Of a stretch of DNA of 38,698 nt, positions 17,463 to 25,499 are shown in pieces. The stretch's first letter is position 1, and each line of letters starts with the position of its first letter. The position numbers and the translations under genes were made by a program. The notes beneath the pieces are model-generated. The model saw only the letters and a list, made by a program, of their open reading frames with translations. It was not told where the DNA came from and made no database searches. The stretch is from Candidatus Symbiothrix sp. (lineage in GTDB: Bacteria > Bacteroidota > Bacteroidia > Bacteroidales > Azobacteroidaceae), in NCBI GenBank assembly GCA_031272095.1, contig JAISUM010000097.1, forward strand, positions 1 through 38,698, read 5' to 3'.

Positions 17463-18782
17463 ATGAAACGTATATTGATTGTTCTGATTGATCTCATGAT
17501 CATTTATGCATCTATCTTACTATCTTACAAGGTATTAGGAAGCACCCTGCAAGCTTATTGGTATAATTTATGGGCATTTTATGCCATCTACCCTTCGGTT
17601 TCGGTAATCACTATTGTCCTGATTTATGCGCTGGACATCTACAAATTCAGTTACAAATCTATCAGCGACCTCCTCTATTCGGTTTTTTTGCTGTCATTTT
17701 TGTTGATGATCGGCATTATGGCGACCTGTTTTTTCGTGCGGGGGCTGGCTTTTTTCTTTCCGCGAAGTATTTTGCTGACCAGCGCCATCCTTTATTGGCT
17801 CGGGCTGACGGTCTGGTATTGTATTTTATGGACATATTCGCAAAAGCGGATCCGCCGGAAACATATTATTGTCATCGGACCTCATGCAAATCAGTTAGCG
17901 CTCAAAATCAAAGAGAACGCCCATTCGTCGTATATCATTCAGCATACTTGTCAGGAAAATGATGAGAAATTGGACGAGAAGCTTGCTGCTACCGACATTG
18001 TTTATATGACTGCCGGAGTAACGGGCGCCACTCGCGATAAAATTTTGCGCTATACCATTCAGAACAATATCCGCACGTTTTTCATTCCTGCCTATCGCGA
18101 TCTGATCACGATGACGGCGACTATTGACAAAACGGATGATATTCCGACTTTTCTTGTCGATAAACAGGGATTGAGCGTGGAAGAAGCTTTTATCAAACGG
18201 ATGGTCGATTTGCTGTTGGCGACGATCGGATTTATTGTCTTACTGCCCATATCGGCGGTGATTGCGCTGCTGATAAAAACCGACGGCGGACCGATGTTTT
18301 ACAAGCAAGACCGGCTCACCAAAGATGGTAAGATATTCAAAATCTTCAAATTTCGTTCGATGGTGCCGAATGCCGAAAAGTTGTCGGGTCCTGTTTTGGC
18401 GGAAAAAGACGATCCGCGCATCACGAAAATAGGACATTTCATTCGTGCTACCCGCATCGACGAAATTCCGCAACTGATCAACATTTTCAAAGGCGATATG
18501 AGTATTGTAGGACCTCGTCCGGAACGCCCCTATTTCACCGAAACTTTTGCCCTGAAAACGCCTTTTTACCTTCAACGGCTGAAAGTGAAAGCCGGATTGA
18601 CCGGTCTGGCGCAGGTAGAAGGACGCTATAATACCTCGTTTGAAGATAAATTGCGTTACGATTTGATGTATATCAGCCGCTATTCGCTGTTTCGCGATTT
18701 GTTGATTATTATGAGAACTGTCAAAATATTGTTTGAAAAAGAATCGACCGAAGGAGTCGTGATTTCGGAAAAAAGAGTTTAG
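17463..18782 (+). CDS. Exopolysaccharide polyprenyl glycosylphosphotransferase
   Basis: 439 residues. It transfers a sugar-1-phosphate from UDP-sugar to undecaprenyl phosphate, the first step in building a surface-polysaccharide repeat unit. Four membrane helices (to about 130) are followed by a degenerate nucleotide-binding-like middle region (KHIIVIGPHANQLALKIKEN). The catalytic C-terminal domain begins at a fifth hydrophobic helix (VDLLLATIGFIVLLPISAVI). That domain has KFRSM, DDPRITKIG, TRIDEIPQLINIFKGDMS and VGPRPERPYF, all intact. It matches the WbaP/EpsE-type family. The sugar (glucose, galactose or other) cannot be told. The GT2 gene follows after 2 bp. Confidence 0.93.
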   Translation: MKRILIVLIDLMIIYASILLSYKVLGSTLQAYWYNLWAFYAIYPSVSVITIVLIYALDIYKFSYKSISDLLYSVFLLSFLLMIGIMATCFFVRGLAFFFPRSILLTSAILYWLGLTVWYCILWTYSQKRIRRKHIIVIGPHANQLALKIKENAHSSYIIQHTCQENDEKLDEKLAATDIVYMTAGVTGATRDKILRYTIQNNIRTFFIPAYRDLITMTATIDKTDDIPTFLVDKQGLSVEEAFIKRMVDLLLATIGFIVLLPISAVIALLIKTDGGPMFYKQDRLTKDGKIFKIFKFRSMVPNAEKLSGPVLAEKDDPRITKIGHFIRATRIDEIPQLINIFKGDMSIVGPRPERPYFTETFALKTPFYLQRLKVKAGLTGLAQVEGRYNTSFEDKLRYDLMYISRYSLFRDLLIIMRTVKILFEKESTEGVVISEKRV

Positions 18783-18784
18783 AT

Positions 18785-19804
18785 ATGCCACAGCCCCTCA
18801 TTTCAGTTGTCGTTCCGGTCTATAAAGTAGAAAAATATCTGCCGATTTGTATTCAAAGTATTTTAAATCAGACAGTTAGTGATTTTGAATTGCTGTTGAT
18901 TGACGACGGAAGCCCTGACCGTAGCGGCGTTGTTGCCGATGAATATGCGCAGCAAGACGCCCGTATCCGCGTTTTTCACAAACCCAACGGCGGCGTCAGT
19001 TCGGCACGCAATTTCGGATTGGAACACGCAAGGGGACAATGGGTGTGCTTTATCGACAGTGATGATTGGGTAGAGCCTGACTTCTTAGCGCATCTCTTGA
19101 ATTGCAGCGCTGTCGCCGAGTTCAGAGCGGCGGGGCACCGCGAATACACCGAGACCGGTTTTCGCGAATACAAGCCTGCCGACGAATATTTTATGGAAGA
19201 TACGATGCGCTTGTTTTATGAAAAGCACATCGCCTCGTCGATCAGCCGGACGCCTTGGGGCAAACTGCTGTCGATGCGACCCATTCGCGAACATCATTTG
19301 CGTTTCGATACGGAAGTCTGGTTCGGAGAAGATACTTTGTTCATTTGCAGCTATTTGCGATATATCAAACAGATAGTTATTGTCGGCGAAACGGATTATC
19401 ATTGGCGCTATTCCGACTCGTCGCTGTCGCGCATTTCGCAGGTCAAGGCGTGGGGCGATTTCATAGCAAAATATGAAAAACAGGTCATTGCCGTTTTGCT
19501 GGAACGCTATCCCGATTCGTTTCCGATTCGCAAACATTGGGCAGAACGCTGCCTCGATTTGTTGTTTTTGCAAATCGAACATCTTTATATGGAAGAACAA
19601 TTGCCGAGCCAAGCCCGTCGGCAAGCTTTGGCATCGTTTTTCGCTCATCTGAAAGCCTATCCGTTCAACTATCTGAAAGCCGACCGAGGCGAGATGTTTC
19701 TCTTTGAAGCCTTGCTGTATCATATCGGCAATTTGTATTTGGCAGACGCCATTCTGTATTCCTTTTGGACACTCAAAAAACATATCAAACATAAAAAAAC
19801 ATGA
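18785..19804 (+). CDS. Family 2 glycosyltransferase
   Basis: 339 residues. A GT-A fold domain fills the first 220 residues or so: ISVVVPVYKVEKYLPICIQS at the start, LLLIDDGSPDRS (nucleotide-binding Asp pair), GGVSSARNFGLEHARG, and the DxD-type metal motif FIDSDDW. It should add a sugar from a nucleotide donor to the lipid-linked intermediate made by the upstream enzyme, in the cytoplasm. The C-terminal 100 residues are helical and charged, with no membrane span. The stop overlaps the next start by four bases (ATGA). Confidence 0.92.
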   Translation: MPQPLISVVVPVYKVEKYLPICIQSILNQTVSDFELLLIDDGSPDRSGVVADEYAQQDARIRVFHKPNGGVSSARNFGLEHARGQWVCFIDSDDWVEPDFLAHLLNCSAVAEFRAAGHREYTETGFREYKPADEYFMEDTMRLFYEKHIASSISRTPWGKLLSMRPIREHHLRFDTEVWFGEDTLFICSYLRYIKQIVIVGETDYHWRYSDSSLSRISQVKAWGDFIAKYEKQVIAVLLERYPDSFPIRKHWAERCLDLLFLQIEHLYMEEQLPSQARRQALASFFAHLKAYPFNYLKADRGEMFLFEALLYHIGNLYLADAILYSFWTLKKHIKHKKT

Positions 19805-20688
19805 AAATAGCAATTCTTATTACTGCCTACAAAGATTTTGGGCATATTTCCGACATTATCGACTGTTTTGACAGCCGTTTCAATTTTTACATTCATATTG
19901 ATAAAAAGAGCAAAGAAAATTTTTCGATGCTGACGAACCGTCCGAATGTGCATCTATATCGTAAATATACGGTGCATTGGGGCAGTATCAACCACCTCAA
20001 AGCGGCACTTTTGTTAGCGACGGAAGCCATTGAACATGAAGATAATATTTATTTTCACCTGATCAGCGGGCAAGATTTTCCGGTGCGTCCGGTCAGCGAT
20101 TTTATACAGTTGGATTTTTCGCACGATTATTTGTCGTCTTTTCCCTTGCCCTACCTGCCTTGGTCGCCCGAAGGAGGTATGGAACGCTATACTTATTATC
20201 ATCTGTATGATCTTTTAGATCCCAAAAAACCGTTTCAGAACATGCTGATTCAGTTTGTTTATCAGCTGCAACGACGTTTGGGCGTCAAACGCAAGCTCGA
20301 TATACCCGAATTGGCAGCGCTCTATGGCGGCGGATTGTATTGGAGTCTGTCGCGCCTGACGCTCAGCTATGTTTTAGAATATACGCGGCATCATCCGGCA
20401 TTTCTGAACCGTTTGCGTTATACTTGGTGCGCCGAAGAAATCTATTTTCAGACCATTCTGCTCAATTCGCATTATGCCGAGTCGATCAAAAACACGAACC
20501 TGCGTTATATTGACTGGAAATCGGGCAGGGGCGGCTATCCGGCGTTTTTAGACGAAAGCGATTACGACGCCATCAAGCAATCCAAAGCGCTGTTTGCCCG
20601 CAAATTCGACGCCCGTTCGCAGGCTTTGAAACAGCAATTTCAGCGCGAACATTTATTGGATAAAGAGAAACGCCTCAACAATCAATGA
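19801..20688 (+). CDS. Core-2/I-branching-type beta-1,6-N-acetylglucosaminyltransferase (GT14)
   Basis: 295 residues. FYIHIDKKSK, VHWGSINHLKAALLLATEAI, YFHLISGQDFPVRP and WCAEEIYFQTIL are the ordered motifs of the Core-2/I-branching (GT14) family. This family, best known from animals, adds branching GlcNAc or xylose residues and also occurs in bacterial polysaccharide clusters. It probably adds a branch or a later sugar to the polymer begun by the two upstream genes. The donor and linkage are inferred from family only. The gene ends tail-to-tail with rpoN, with a 7-bp overlap. Confidence 0.88.
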   Translation: MKIAILITAYKDFGHISDIIDCFDSRFNFYIHIDKKSKENFSMLTNRPNVHLYRKYTVHWGSINHLKAALLLATEAIEHEDNIYFHLISGQDFPVRPVSDFIQLDFSHDYLSSFPLPYLPWSPEGGMERYTYYHLYDLLDPKKPFQNMLIQFVYQLQRRLGVKRKLDIPELAALYGGGLYWSLSRLTLSYVLEYTRHHPAFLNRLRYTWCAEEIYFQTILLNSHYAESIKNTNLRYIDWKSGRGGYPAFLDESDYDAIKQSKALFARKFDARSQALKQQFQREHLLDKEKRLNNQ

Positions 20689-22136
20689 CTGCGTCGTAGT
20701 CGTGCCACAGGGATATTCAGCTGTTCGCGATATTTTGCTACCGTGCGACGGGCGATGTCGTAGCCTTTTTCTTTCAGGACGATCATCAAAGCGTCGTCGG
20801 TCAGCGGGTTTTGTTTGTCTTCCGCATCGACGCAGGCTTTCAGGATAGATTTCAGCTCTTTGGTTGAGATTTCTTCCCCTTCGTCGTTGGTCATAGATTC
20901 CGAGAAAAAGAATTTCAGGGGAAAAACGCCCCAGTTGGTTTGCACATATTTGCTGTTGCAGACCCGCGAAACGGTTGAAATATCGTAGCCGCTTCGTTCT
21001 GCTACGTCTTTCAAAATCATCGGTTTAATATCTGTTTCGTCGCCGGAAAGGAAAAAATCGTGCTGAATTTTCATCAGCGCCTGCATGACATTTTGCAAAG
21101 TAACATCGCGCTGTTTGATGGCGTCGATAAACCATTGTGCCGCATCTATTTTTTGTTTGATAAACGACAGCGCTTCGCGATTTTGGGCATTTTCTTTTTC
21201 TTTGGGGACAGAATAACGTTGCAGCATATCGTTGTATTCTTCATTGACGCACAGATCGGGGATATTACGTTTGGGCATCATCAACATCGTTTTTCCGTTC
21301 AGTGTTTCGACCACAAAATCGGGGGTTACCTGCGCCATTTTTGTATCGTTGCTGCCGACAAAAGCATTGCCGGGTTTAGGATTCAGCAATTTGATTTCGC
21401 GGATAGCCTGTCGCAGGTTGTCGTCGGAACAGTTCAGCTGCTGTTTCATTCGCGGATACTGATTTTTGATAAAAGCCTCGTAAGCCGTTTCCAAGATTTT
21501 GATTGCCAAAAGGCGGGCGGCATCGGGCTTTTTTCGTTGCAATTGCAAGAGCAGACATTGGCACAAATCGGTGGCGGCAATTCCGGCAGGATCCAAACTT
21601 TGCACGATTTGCAGGACGCGGGCGACTTCTTCCGTCGAAGCGTCTATCGCATACTGAAACGCCAAATCGTCGGACAGCGATTCCAAGTCGCGTCGCATAT
21701 AGCCGTCGTCGTCAATGTTGCCGATGATGTATTCGCCGATGATCAAATCAGTATTCGAGAGGTTTTTCAAATGCAACTGGTTGAGCATAAACTCCTGAAA
21801 CGTTTCCGCTTCTGCAAAAGGCGATTCGCGGCGTTGTTCGCTTGTGTCGTATTGTTGTTGCAGCTTGTAATCCGGAATATCGTCTTCGGTGCGATAGTCG
21901 CCCCAAGAATCATCGTCTTCGGTCGTATTTTGATCCGCTGAATATTCATCGGAAAACGAATCAAGGTCATCTTCCGTGCTTGTGTCCGTCAATTCGCTCA
22001 ATGCAGGGTTTTCTTCCAACTCGTCGTTGATCCGGTTTTCTATTTCCAACGAATTGAGTTCCAACAACTTAATCTGTTGAATCTGCAATGGGGACAACTT
22101 CTGTTGCTGCTTCTGTGTCAATTGCTGTCGAATCAT
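20682..22136 (-). CDS. rpoN: RNA polymerase sigma-54 factor
   Basis: 484 residues. The Gln-rich N-terminal region (MIRQQLTQKQQQKLSPLQIQ ... ELEENPAL) is the activator-interacting region I. An acidic linker follows (about 50-110), then the core-binding region, a helix-turn-helix (LKDVAERSGYDISTVSRVCNSKYV) and the RpoN box ARRTVAKYRE at 462-471, which reads the -24 element. The frame continues upstream to an ATG at 22175. A minus-strand TATATTTG box at 22156-22163 lies between the two starts, and MIRQQ is the usual family beginning, so 22136 is preferred. No clear sigma-54 activator gene or -24/-12 site was seen in the window. Confidence 0.95.
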   Translation of the reverse strand: MIRQQLTQKQQQKLSPLQIQQIKLLELNSLEIENRINDELEENPALSELTDTSTEDDLDSFSDEYSADQNTTEDDDSWGDYRTEDDIPDYKLQQQYDTSEQRRESPFAEAETFQEFMLNQLHLKNLSNTDLIIGEYIIGNIDDDGYMRRDLESLSDDLAFQYAIDASTEEVARVLQIVQSLDPAGIAATDLCQCLLLQLQRKKPDAARLLAIKILETAYEAFIKNQYPRMKQQLNCSDDNLRQAIREIKLLNPKPGNAFVGSNDTKMAQVTPDFVVETLNGKTMLMMPKRNIPDLCVNEEYNDMLQRYSVPKEKENAQNREALSFIKQKIDAAQWFIDAIKQRDVTLQNVMQALMKIQHDFFLSGDETDIKPMILKDVAERSGYDISTVSRVCNSKYVQTNWGVFPLKFFFSESMTNDEGEEISTKELKSILKACVDAEDKQNPLTDDALMIVLKEKGYDIARRTVAKYREQLNIPVARLRRSH

Positions 22137-22155
22137 ATTTTTCGTTTTTGGGTTG

Positions 22156-22163
22156 CAAATATA
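22156..22163 (-). promoter_or_regulatory. -7 box of the rpoN promoter (TATATTTG)
   Basis: It matches TAnnTTTG on the minus strand, 19 bp before the preferred rpoN ATG. No obvious -33 TTTG. Confidence 0.5.
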
Positions 22164-22237
22164 CAGCTTTTTCATGGATTAACATTATTTAATTGCATAA
22201 AAAATCAAAAAACTTTTTTTGTTCCAAAAGTTTTCTT

Positions 22238-22245
22238 TACCTTTG
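22238..22245 (+). promoter_or_regulatory. -7 box of the tetR-efflux operon promoter (TACCTTTG)
   Basis: A perfect TAnnTTTG. A T-rich run at 22214-22221 ends in TTTG; the spacing to the -7 box is 16 bp for TTTG, or 20 bp for TTTT at 22214-22217. The leader to the ATG at 22310 carries the palindrome at 22277-22296. Confidence 0.6.
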
Positions 22246-22276
22246 CGCCTCGAAATACAATAATTTGATCTTTCAT

Positions 22277-22296
22277 TTGTCTGTATATTCAGACAA
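22277..22296. promoter_or_regulatory. Candidate TetR operator (palindrome in the leader)
   Basis: TTGTCTG, 6-base spacer TATATT, CAGACAA: a perfect 7-bp inverted repeat 13 bp before the tetR start and about 31 bp after the -7 box. The size and symmetry suit a TetR-family dimer. Autoregulation of the operon is inferred from position. Confidence 0.5.
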
Positions 22297-22309
22297 GCGA
22301 CAAACAGAT

Positions 22310-22921
22310 ATGGAATTACGAAATAAAATTATCGCATTGGCATTACCGCTTTTTCTGAAAAACGGTATTCGCAGCATGACGATGTCGGACATTGCCAACG
22401 AGCTGGGCATGTCGAAACGGACACTGTATGAGGCATTTCGCGACAAAGACGAGCTGCTCGAAGCTTGTTTGACTTTGCACAACGAGCAGATGGATCTGGA
22501 AATCGAAGATATGAAAATCCATTCGGACAATATTATCGACTTGTTCATTCATATTTACGGTCAGTATTTGCATCGCATGAACGACATCAATCCGTATATG
22601 ATTCGCGATTTAAAAAAATATTATCCGGCAATCTATGAAAAGATCCATCAAAGACAGGAGGCAAGCTACAATATTTTCATTCCTTTGCTTAATCAAGGCG
22701 TTCAAGAAGGTTTGATCAGGAAGGAATTGCATTTCGAGATTCTGCTGTTTTTGATCAAAGCGCAATTCAATTCTTTGATTGGCGAGAAATTGCCGAATAC
22801 GCAATATTCTCCCCATGAATTTATTCGCACCATATTGTTGCATTTTATGCGGGGAATTGCGACGCCTGCGGGCAACGAGATGATCGACAAATTTATAGAG
22901 AAGACAGAAAACTCAAATTAA
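22310..22921 (+). CDS. TetR/AcrR-family transcriptional regulator
   Basis: 203 residues. The N-terminal helix-turn-helix is clear: ALPLFLKNGIRSMTMSDIANELGMSKRTLYEAFRDKDEL (about residues 10-48). The remainder is an all-helical ligand-binding and dimer domain with no close resemblance to a named regulator. It is the first gene of the efflux operon and is followed after 15 bp by the TolC gene, so it most likely represses the operon until an inducer binds. The start at 22310 was preferred to the frame opening at 22193, because the latter lies before the promoter box. Confidence 0.92.
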   Translation: MELRNKIIALALPLFLKNGIRSMTMSDIANELGMSKRTLYEAFRDKDELLEACLTLHNEQMDLEIEDMKIHSDNIIDLFIHIYGQYLHRMNDINPYMIRDLKKYYPAIYEKIHQRQEASYNIFIPLLNQGVQEGLIRKELHFEILLFLIKAQFNSLIGEKLPNTQYSPHEFIRTILLHFMRGIATPAGNEMIDKFIEKTENSN

Positions 22922-22936
22922 ACAATAATAGAATTT

Positions 22937-24439
22937 ATGGCAAAAAATTTAAGCAAAAAGATTAGTTTAGGTATCATTACAGTCCTCTTGCCCTTCTGGA
23001 TACAGGCGCAGGAGGCGGGCGCACCGGTGGTTATCTCGTTAGATCGCGCCATCAAAATCGCCTTGAGCGAAAATCCGACAGTGAAAGTGGCAGATTTGGA
23101 AATCCAAAAACAAAAGTATGCCAAACAATCGGCACAGTCGGCGCTGTATCCGCAAATCGACTTGATAGGGCAATACAGTCGCGCTATTCAAAAACAAGTG
23201 ATGTACATGGACAACGCATTTGATATGGAGTCCATGCTCGATCCGTTGATCACACCGATGTTGGATGGCGTGGGACGGACTTTTGCCGGTGCAGGCGTCA
23301 ATCCTGCCGACTATCAGGCAAACATGGCGCAGGCGCAGGCGGATTACGCAGCTGCCCATCCGAGCACTTCATCTTCTGATGATGGCATCAGTGTCGGGCG
23401 CGACAATACTTATACGGGCGGTTTGCAGTTGCAGTGGCCACTTGTCGTGCCAACATTATGGAAACAGTTGGAACTCACCAGCTTACAAGTAGAACTTGCG
23501 GTCGAAGAGGCTCGCTCGTCGAAAATCAACATGGTCAATTCGATCCGAAAAGCTTATTACGGCGCATTGTTGGCGCGGGATGTGCAAAATCTGTATCAGG
23601 AAAGCTACGACAATGCCATTCTGACTTACAACAATATCAACGACAAATTCAAACAGGGAATTGTCGCCGAGTTTGACGTTATCAGAGCCGATGTGAATGC
23701 GAAAAACATCAAGCCAAGCCTGATTCAGGCGCAAAATTCCTACAATATTGCTATCTTGTCGCTCAAAGCTTTGATGGGCATTAATATGGATCAGGAGATC
23801 ACTTTGGACGGCAGTTTGTCGGATTACGAACAGGATTTATCGGCGGAATTGTTGAGTATCAACCGCACGCTGGAAGGCAATTCGGATTTGAAAAAATTTG
23901 ATATTCAAAACGAGCAGTTGAAAAAAACATTGTCGCTCTACAAAGCGCAATATTATCCGACGATCGCCCTGTCCGGTAAATACATGTACCTGTCGATGAA
24001 CAATGATTTCAAATTCGGCGATTACCGTTGGAATCCTTATTCGACAGTTGATTTGAGTATTTCCATTCCCATTTTTGACGGATTGAAAAAGCACAAGGAT
24101 ATTCAGCAAACAAAAATTTCGCTGCAACAAATGAAATGGCAACGCGAAGAAGTGGTGCGAAATCTGAAATTAGCGGTGGATAACAATATCAGTATGATGA
24201 CCAATTATGTGGAACAAGTCATTTCGACGAAAGACGTAGTGGCGCAAGCGCAAAAAGGTTATGAGATTTCGCAAAAATTATACGACACAGGTATGGGGAC
24301 CTTGCTTGATTTGAACACTTCTCAGCTGGGATTGATTCAGGCAAGTCTGTCGTTCAATCAGGCAGTCTATAACTTTTTGGCGTCAAAAGCCGATTTGGAC
24401 AAAACATTAGGCGTAGAGCCTCCTGCCGAAAATGAGTAA
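22937..24439 (+). CDS. TolC-family outer-membrane efflux protein of the RND pump
   Basis: 500 residues, with a signal peptide (about 1-24, IITVLLPFWIQAQEA). Two outer-membrane-efflux repeats follow: 'ISLDRAIKIALSENPTVKVADLEIQKQK' starts the first, and 'QNEQLKKTLSLYKAQYYPTIALSGKYMYLSM' the second. An insertion of about 65 residues (about 85-150) is rich in Ala, Gln, Asp and Ser and may form an extra loop. It provides the outer-membrane exit duct for the pump encoded by the next two genes. It is longer than the TolC-like protein at 6405 and clearly a separate paralogue. Confidence 0.92.
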   Translation: MAKNLSKKISLGIITVLLPFWIQAQEAGAPVVISLDRAIKIALSENPTVKVADLEIQKQKYAKQSAQSALYPQIDLIGQYSRAIQKQVMYMDNAFDMESMLDPLITPMLDGVGRTFAGAGVNPADYQANMAQAQADYAAAHPSTSSSDDGISVGRDNTYTGGLQLQWPLVVPTLWKQLELTSLQVELAVEEARSSKINMVNSIRKAYYGALLARDVQNLYQESYDNAILTYNNINDKFKQGIVAEFDVIRADVNAKNIKPSLIQAQNSYNIAILSLKALMGINMDQEITLDGSLSDYEQDLSAELLSINRTLEGNSDLKKFDIQNEQLKKTLSLYKAQYYPTIALSGKYMYLSMNNDFKFGDYRWNPYSTVDLSISIPIFDGLKKHKDIQQTKISLQQMKWQREEVVRNLKLAVDNNISMMTNYVEQVISTKDVVAQAQKGYEISQKLYDTGMGTLLDLNTSQLGLIQASLSFNQAVYNFLASKADLDKTLGVEPPAENE

Positions 24440-24475
24440 CAATAAAAAATAATAACACTAAAAAATTATACATCA

Positions 24476-25489
24476 ATGAAGAGAATCAATTATTTATTTC
24501 CCATTTTAGGTTTGGGAATACTGATGTCTTGCAGCAGTAAAACAGCACAAGATACAGAGAAAGAAAATACGACGGTCAAAGTGAAAACTTCTACCGCACA
24601 GTTGCAAACGGTTGCACAAATTACGACCTATACGGCAAATGTTCAAGCCGATGTGGTCAATCAGATCACCCCTGCTATGGGCGGTCGCATCGAAAAAATC
24701 TATGTCGAAGTCGGCGACCGTGTCAATAAAGGGCAATTATTAGTGCAAATGGAGTCGTCGAACTATCGCCAACAGAGCGCTCAATTAGCCAATTTGGAAC
24801 GCGACTATCAACGCTATACCGATTTGTTAAGCGTCGGTGGGGTGGCGCAACAGACAGTCGATCAACTCAAAACACAGATAGATGTTTTGAAAGCCGCCAT
24901 CCAAAATATTGAAGACAACACCCAGTTGCGCAGCCCGATCACAGGCATTATCACGGCGCGTAATTACGACAACGGCAATATGTTCGCCCAGTTACCAATT
25001 TTGACGGTGCAACAGCTCAATCCGGTCAAAGCGATTATTTATGTGTCCGAAGGAGATTTCACCCGCGTCAAACCGAATATGCCCGTTACGCTGCAATTGG
25101 ATGTTTATGGCGACGAACAATTCACAGGAAAAGTAACTTTGATCTATCCGACGATCGACGCCTCGACGCATACTTTCGGCGTGGAAGTAACCATCAACAA
25201 TGCGAACAATCGCGTCCGTCCGGGCATGTACGCCCGCATCAGCCTGAATTTCGGCGAAGTGCAACACATTGTCATTCCCGATGCAGCCGTTCAAAAACAG
25301 GCGGGCGCAAACGACAAATATGTCTTTACGATTGAAAACGGGGTCGCCAAATACCACAAAATAGAACTCGGACAACGCTTGGGCGACACCTACGAAATCA
25401 TATCGGGCATCGAACCCGGACAAGAAGTCGTCATCGCCGGACAAACACGCCTGATTGAAGGCAGCAAAGTCGAAGTTATCAATAATTAA
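24476..25489 (+). CDS. RND efflux periplasmic adaptor lipoprotein
   Basis: 337 residues. The lipobox LMSC puts the lipidated Cys at 19. A lipoyl-like hairpin flanks the coiled-coil ('GGRIEKIYVEVGDRVNKGQLLVQME' and 'LRSPITGIITARNYDNGNMF'). The beta-barrel ('PNMPVTLQLDVYGDEQFTGKVTLIYPTIDASTHTFGVEVTI') and the membrane-proximal domain (IVIPDAAVQKQ ... GLEPGQ-like IEPGQEVVIAGQ) follow. It bridges the inner-membrane pump and the TolC duct. The coiled-coil arm is short. The pump gene starts 10 bp downstream. Confidence 0.93.
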   Translation: MKRINYLFPILGLGILMSCSSKTAQDTEKENTTVKVKTSTAQLQTVAQITTYTANVQADVVNQITPAMGGRIEKIYVEVGDRVNKGQLLVQMESSNYRQQSAQLANLERDYQRYTDLLSVGGVAQQTVDQLKTQIDVLKAAIQNIEDNTQLRSPITGIITARNYDNGNMFAQLPILTVQQLNPVKAIIYVSEGDFTRVKPNMPVTLQLDVYGDEQFTGKVTLIYPTIDASTHTFGVEVTINNANNRVRPGMYARISLNFGEVQHIVIPDAAVQKQAGANDKYVFTIENGVAKYHKIELGQRLGDTYEIISGIEPGQEVVIAGQTRLIEGSKVEVINN

Positions 25490-25499
25490 TCGAATAATT

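Noticed and set aside
21060-21941. A 293-codon open frame on the plus strand
   Set aside because: Antisense to rpoN, which has its RpoN box and all regions. No signal or promoter supports the shadow frame.
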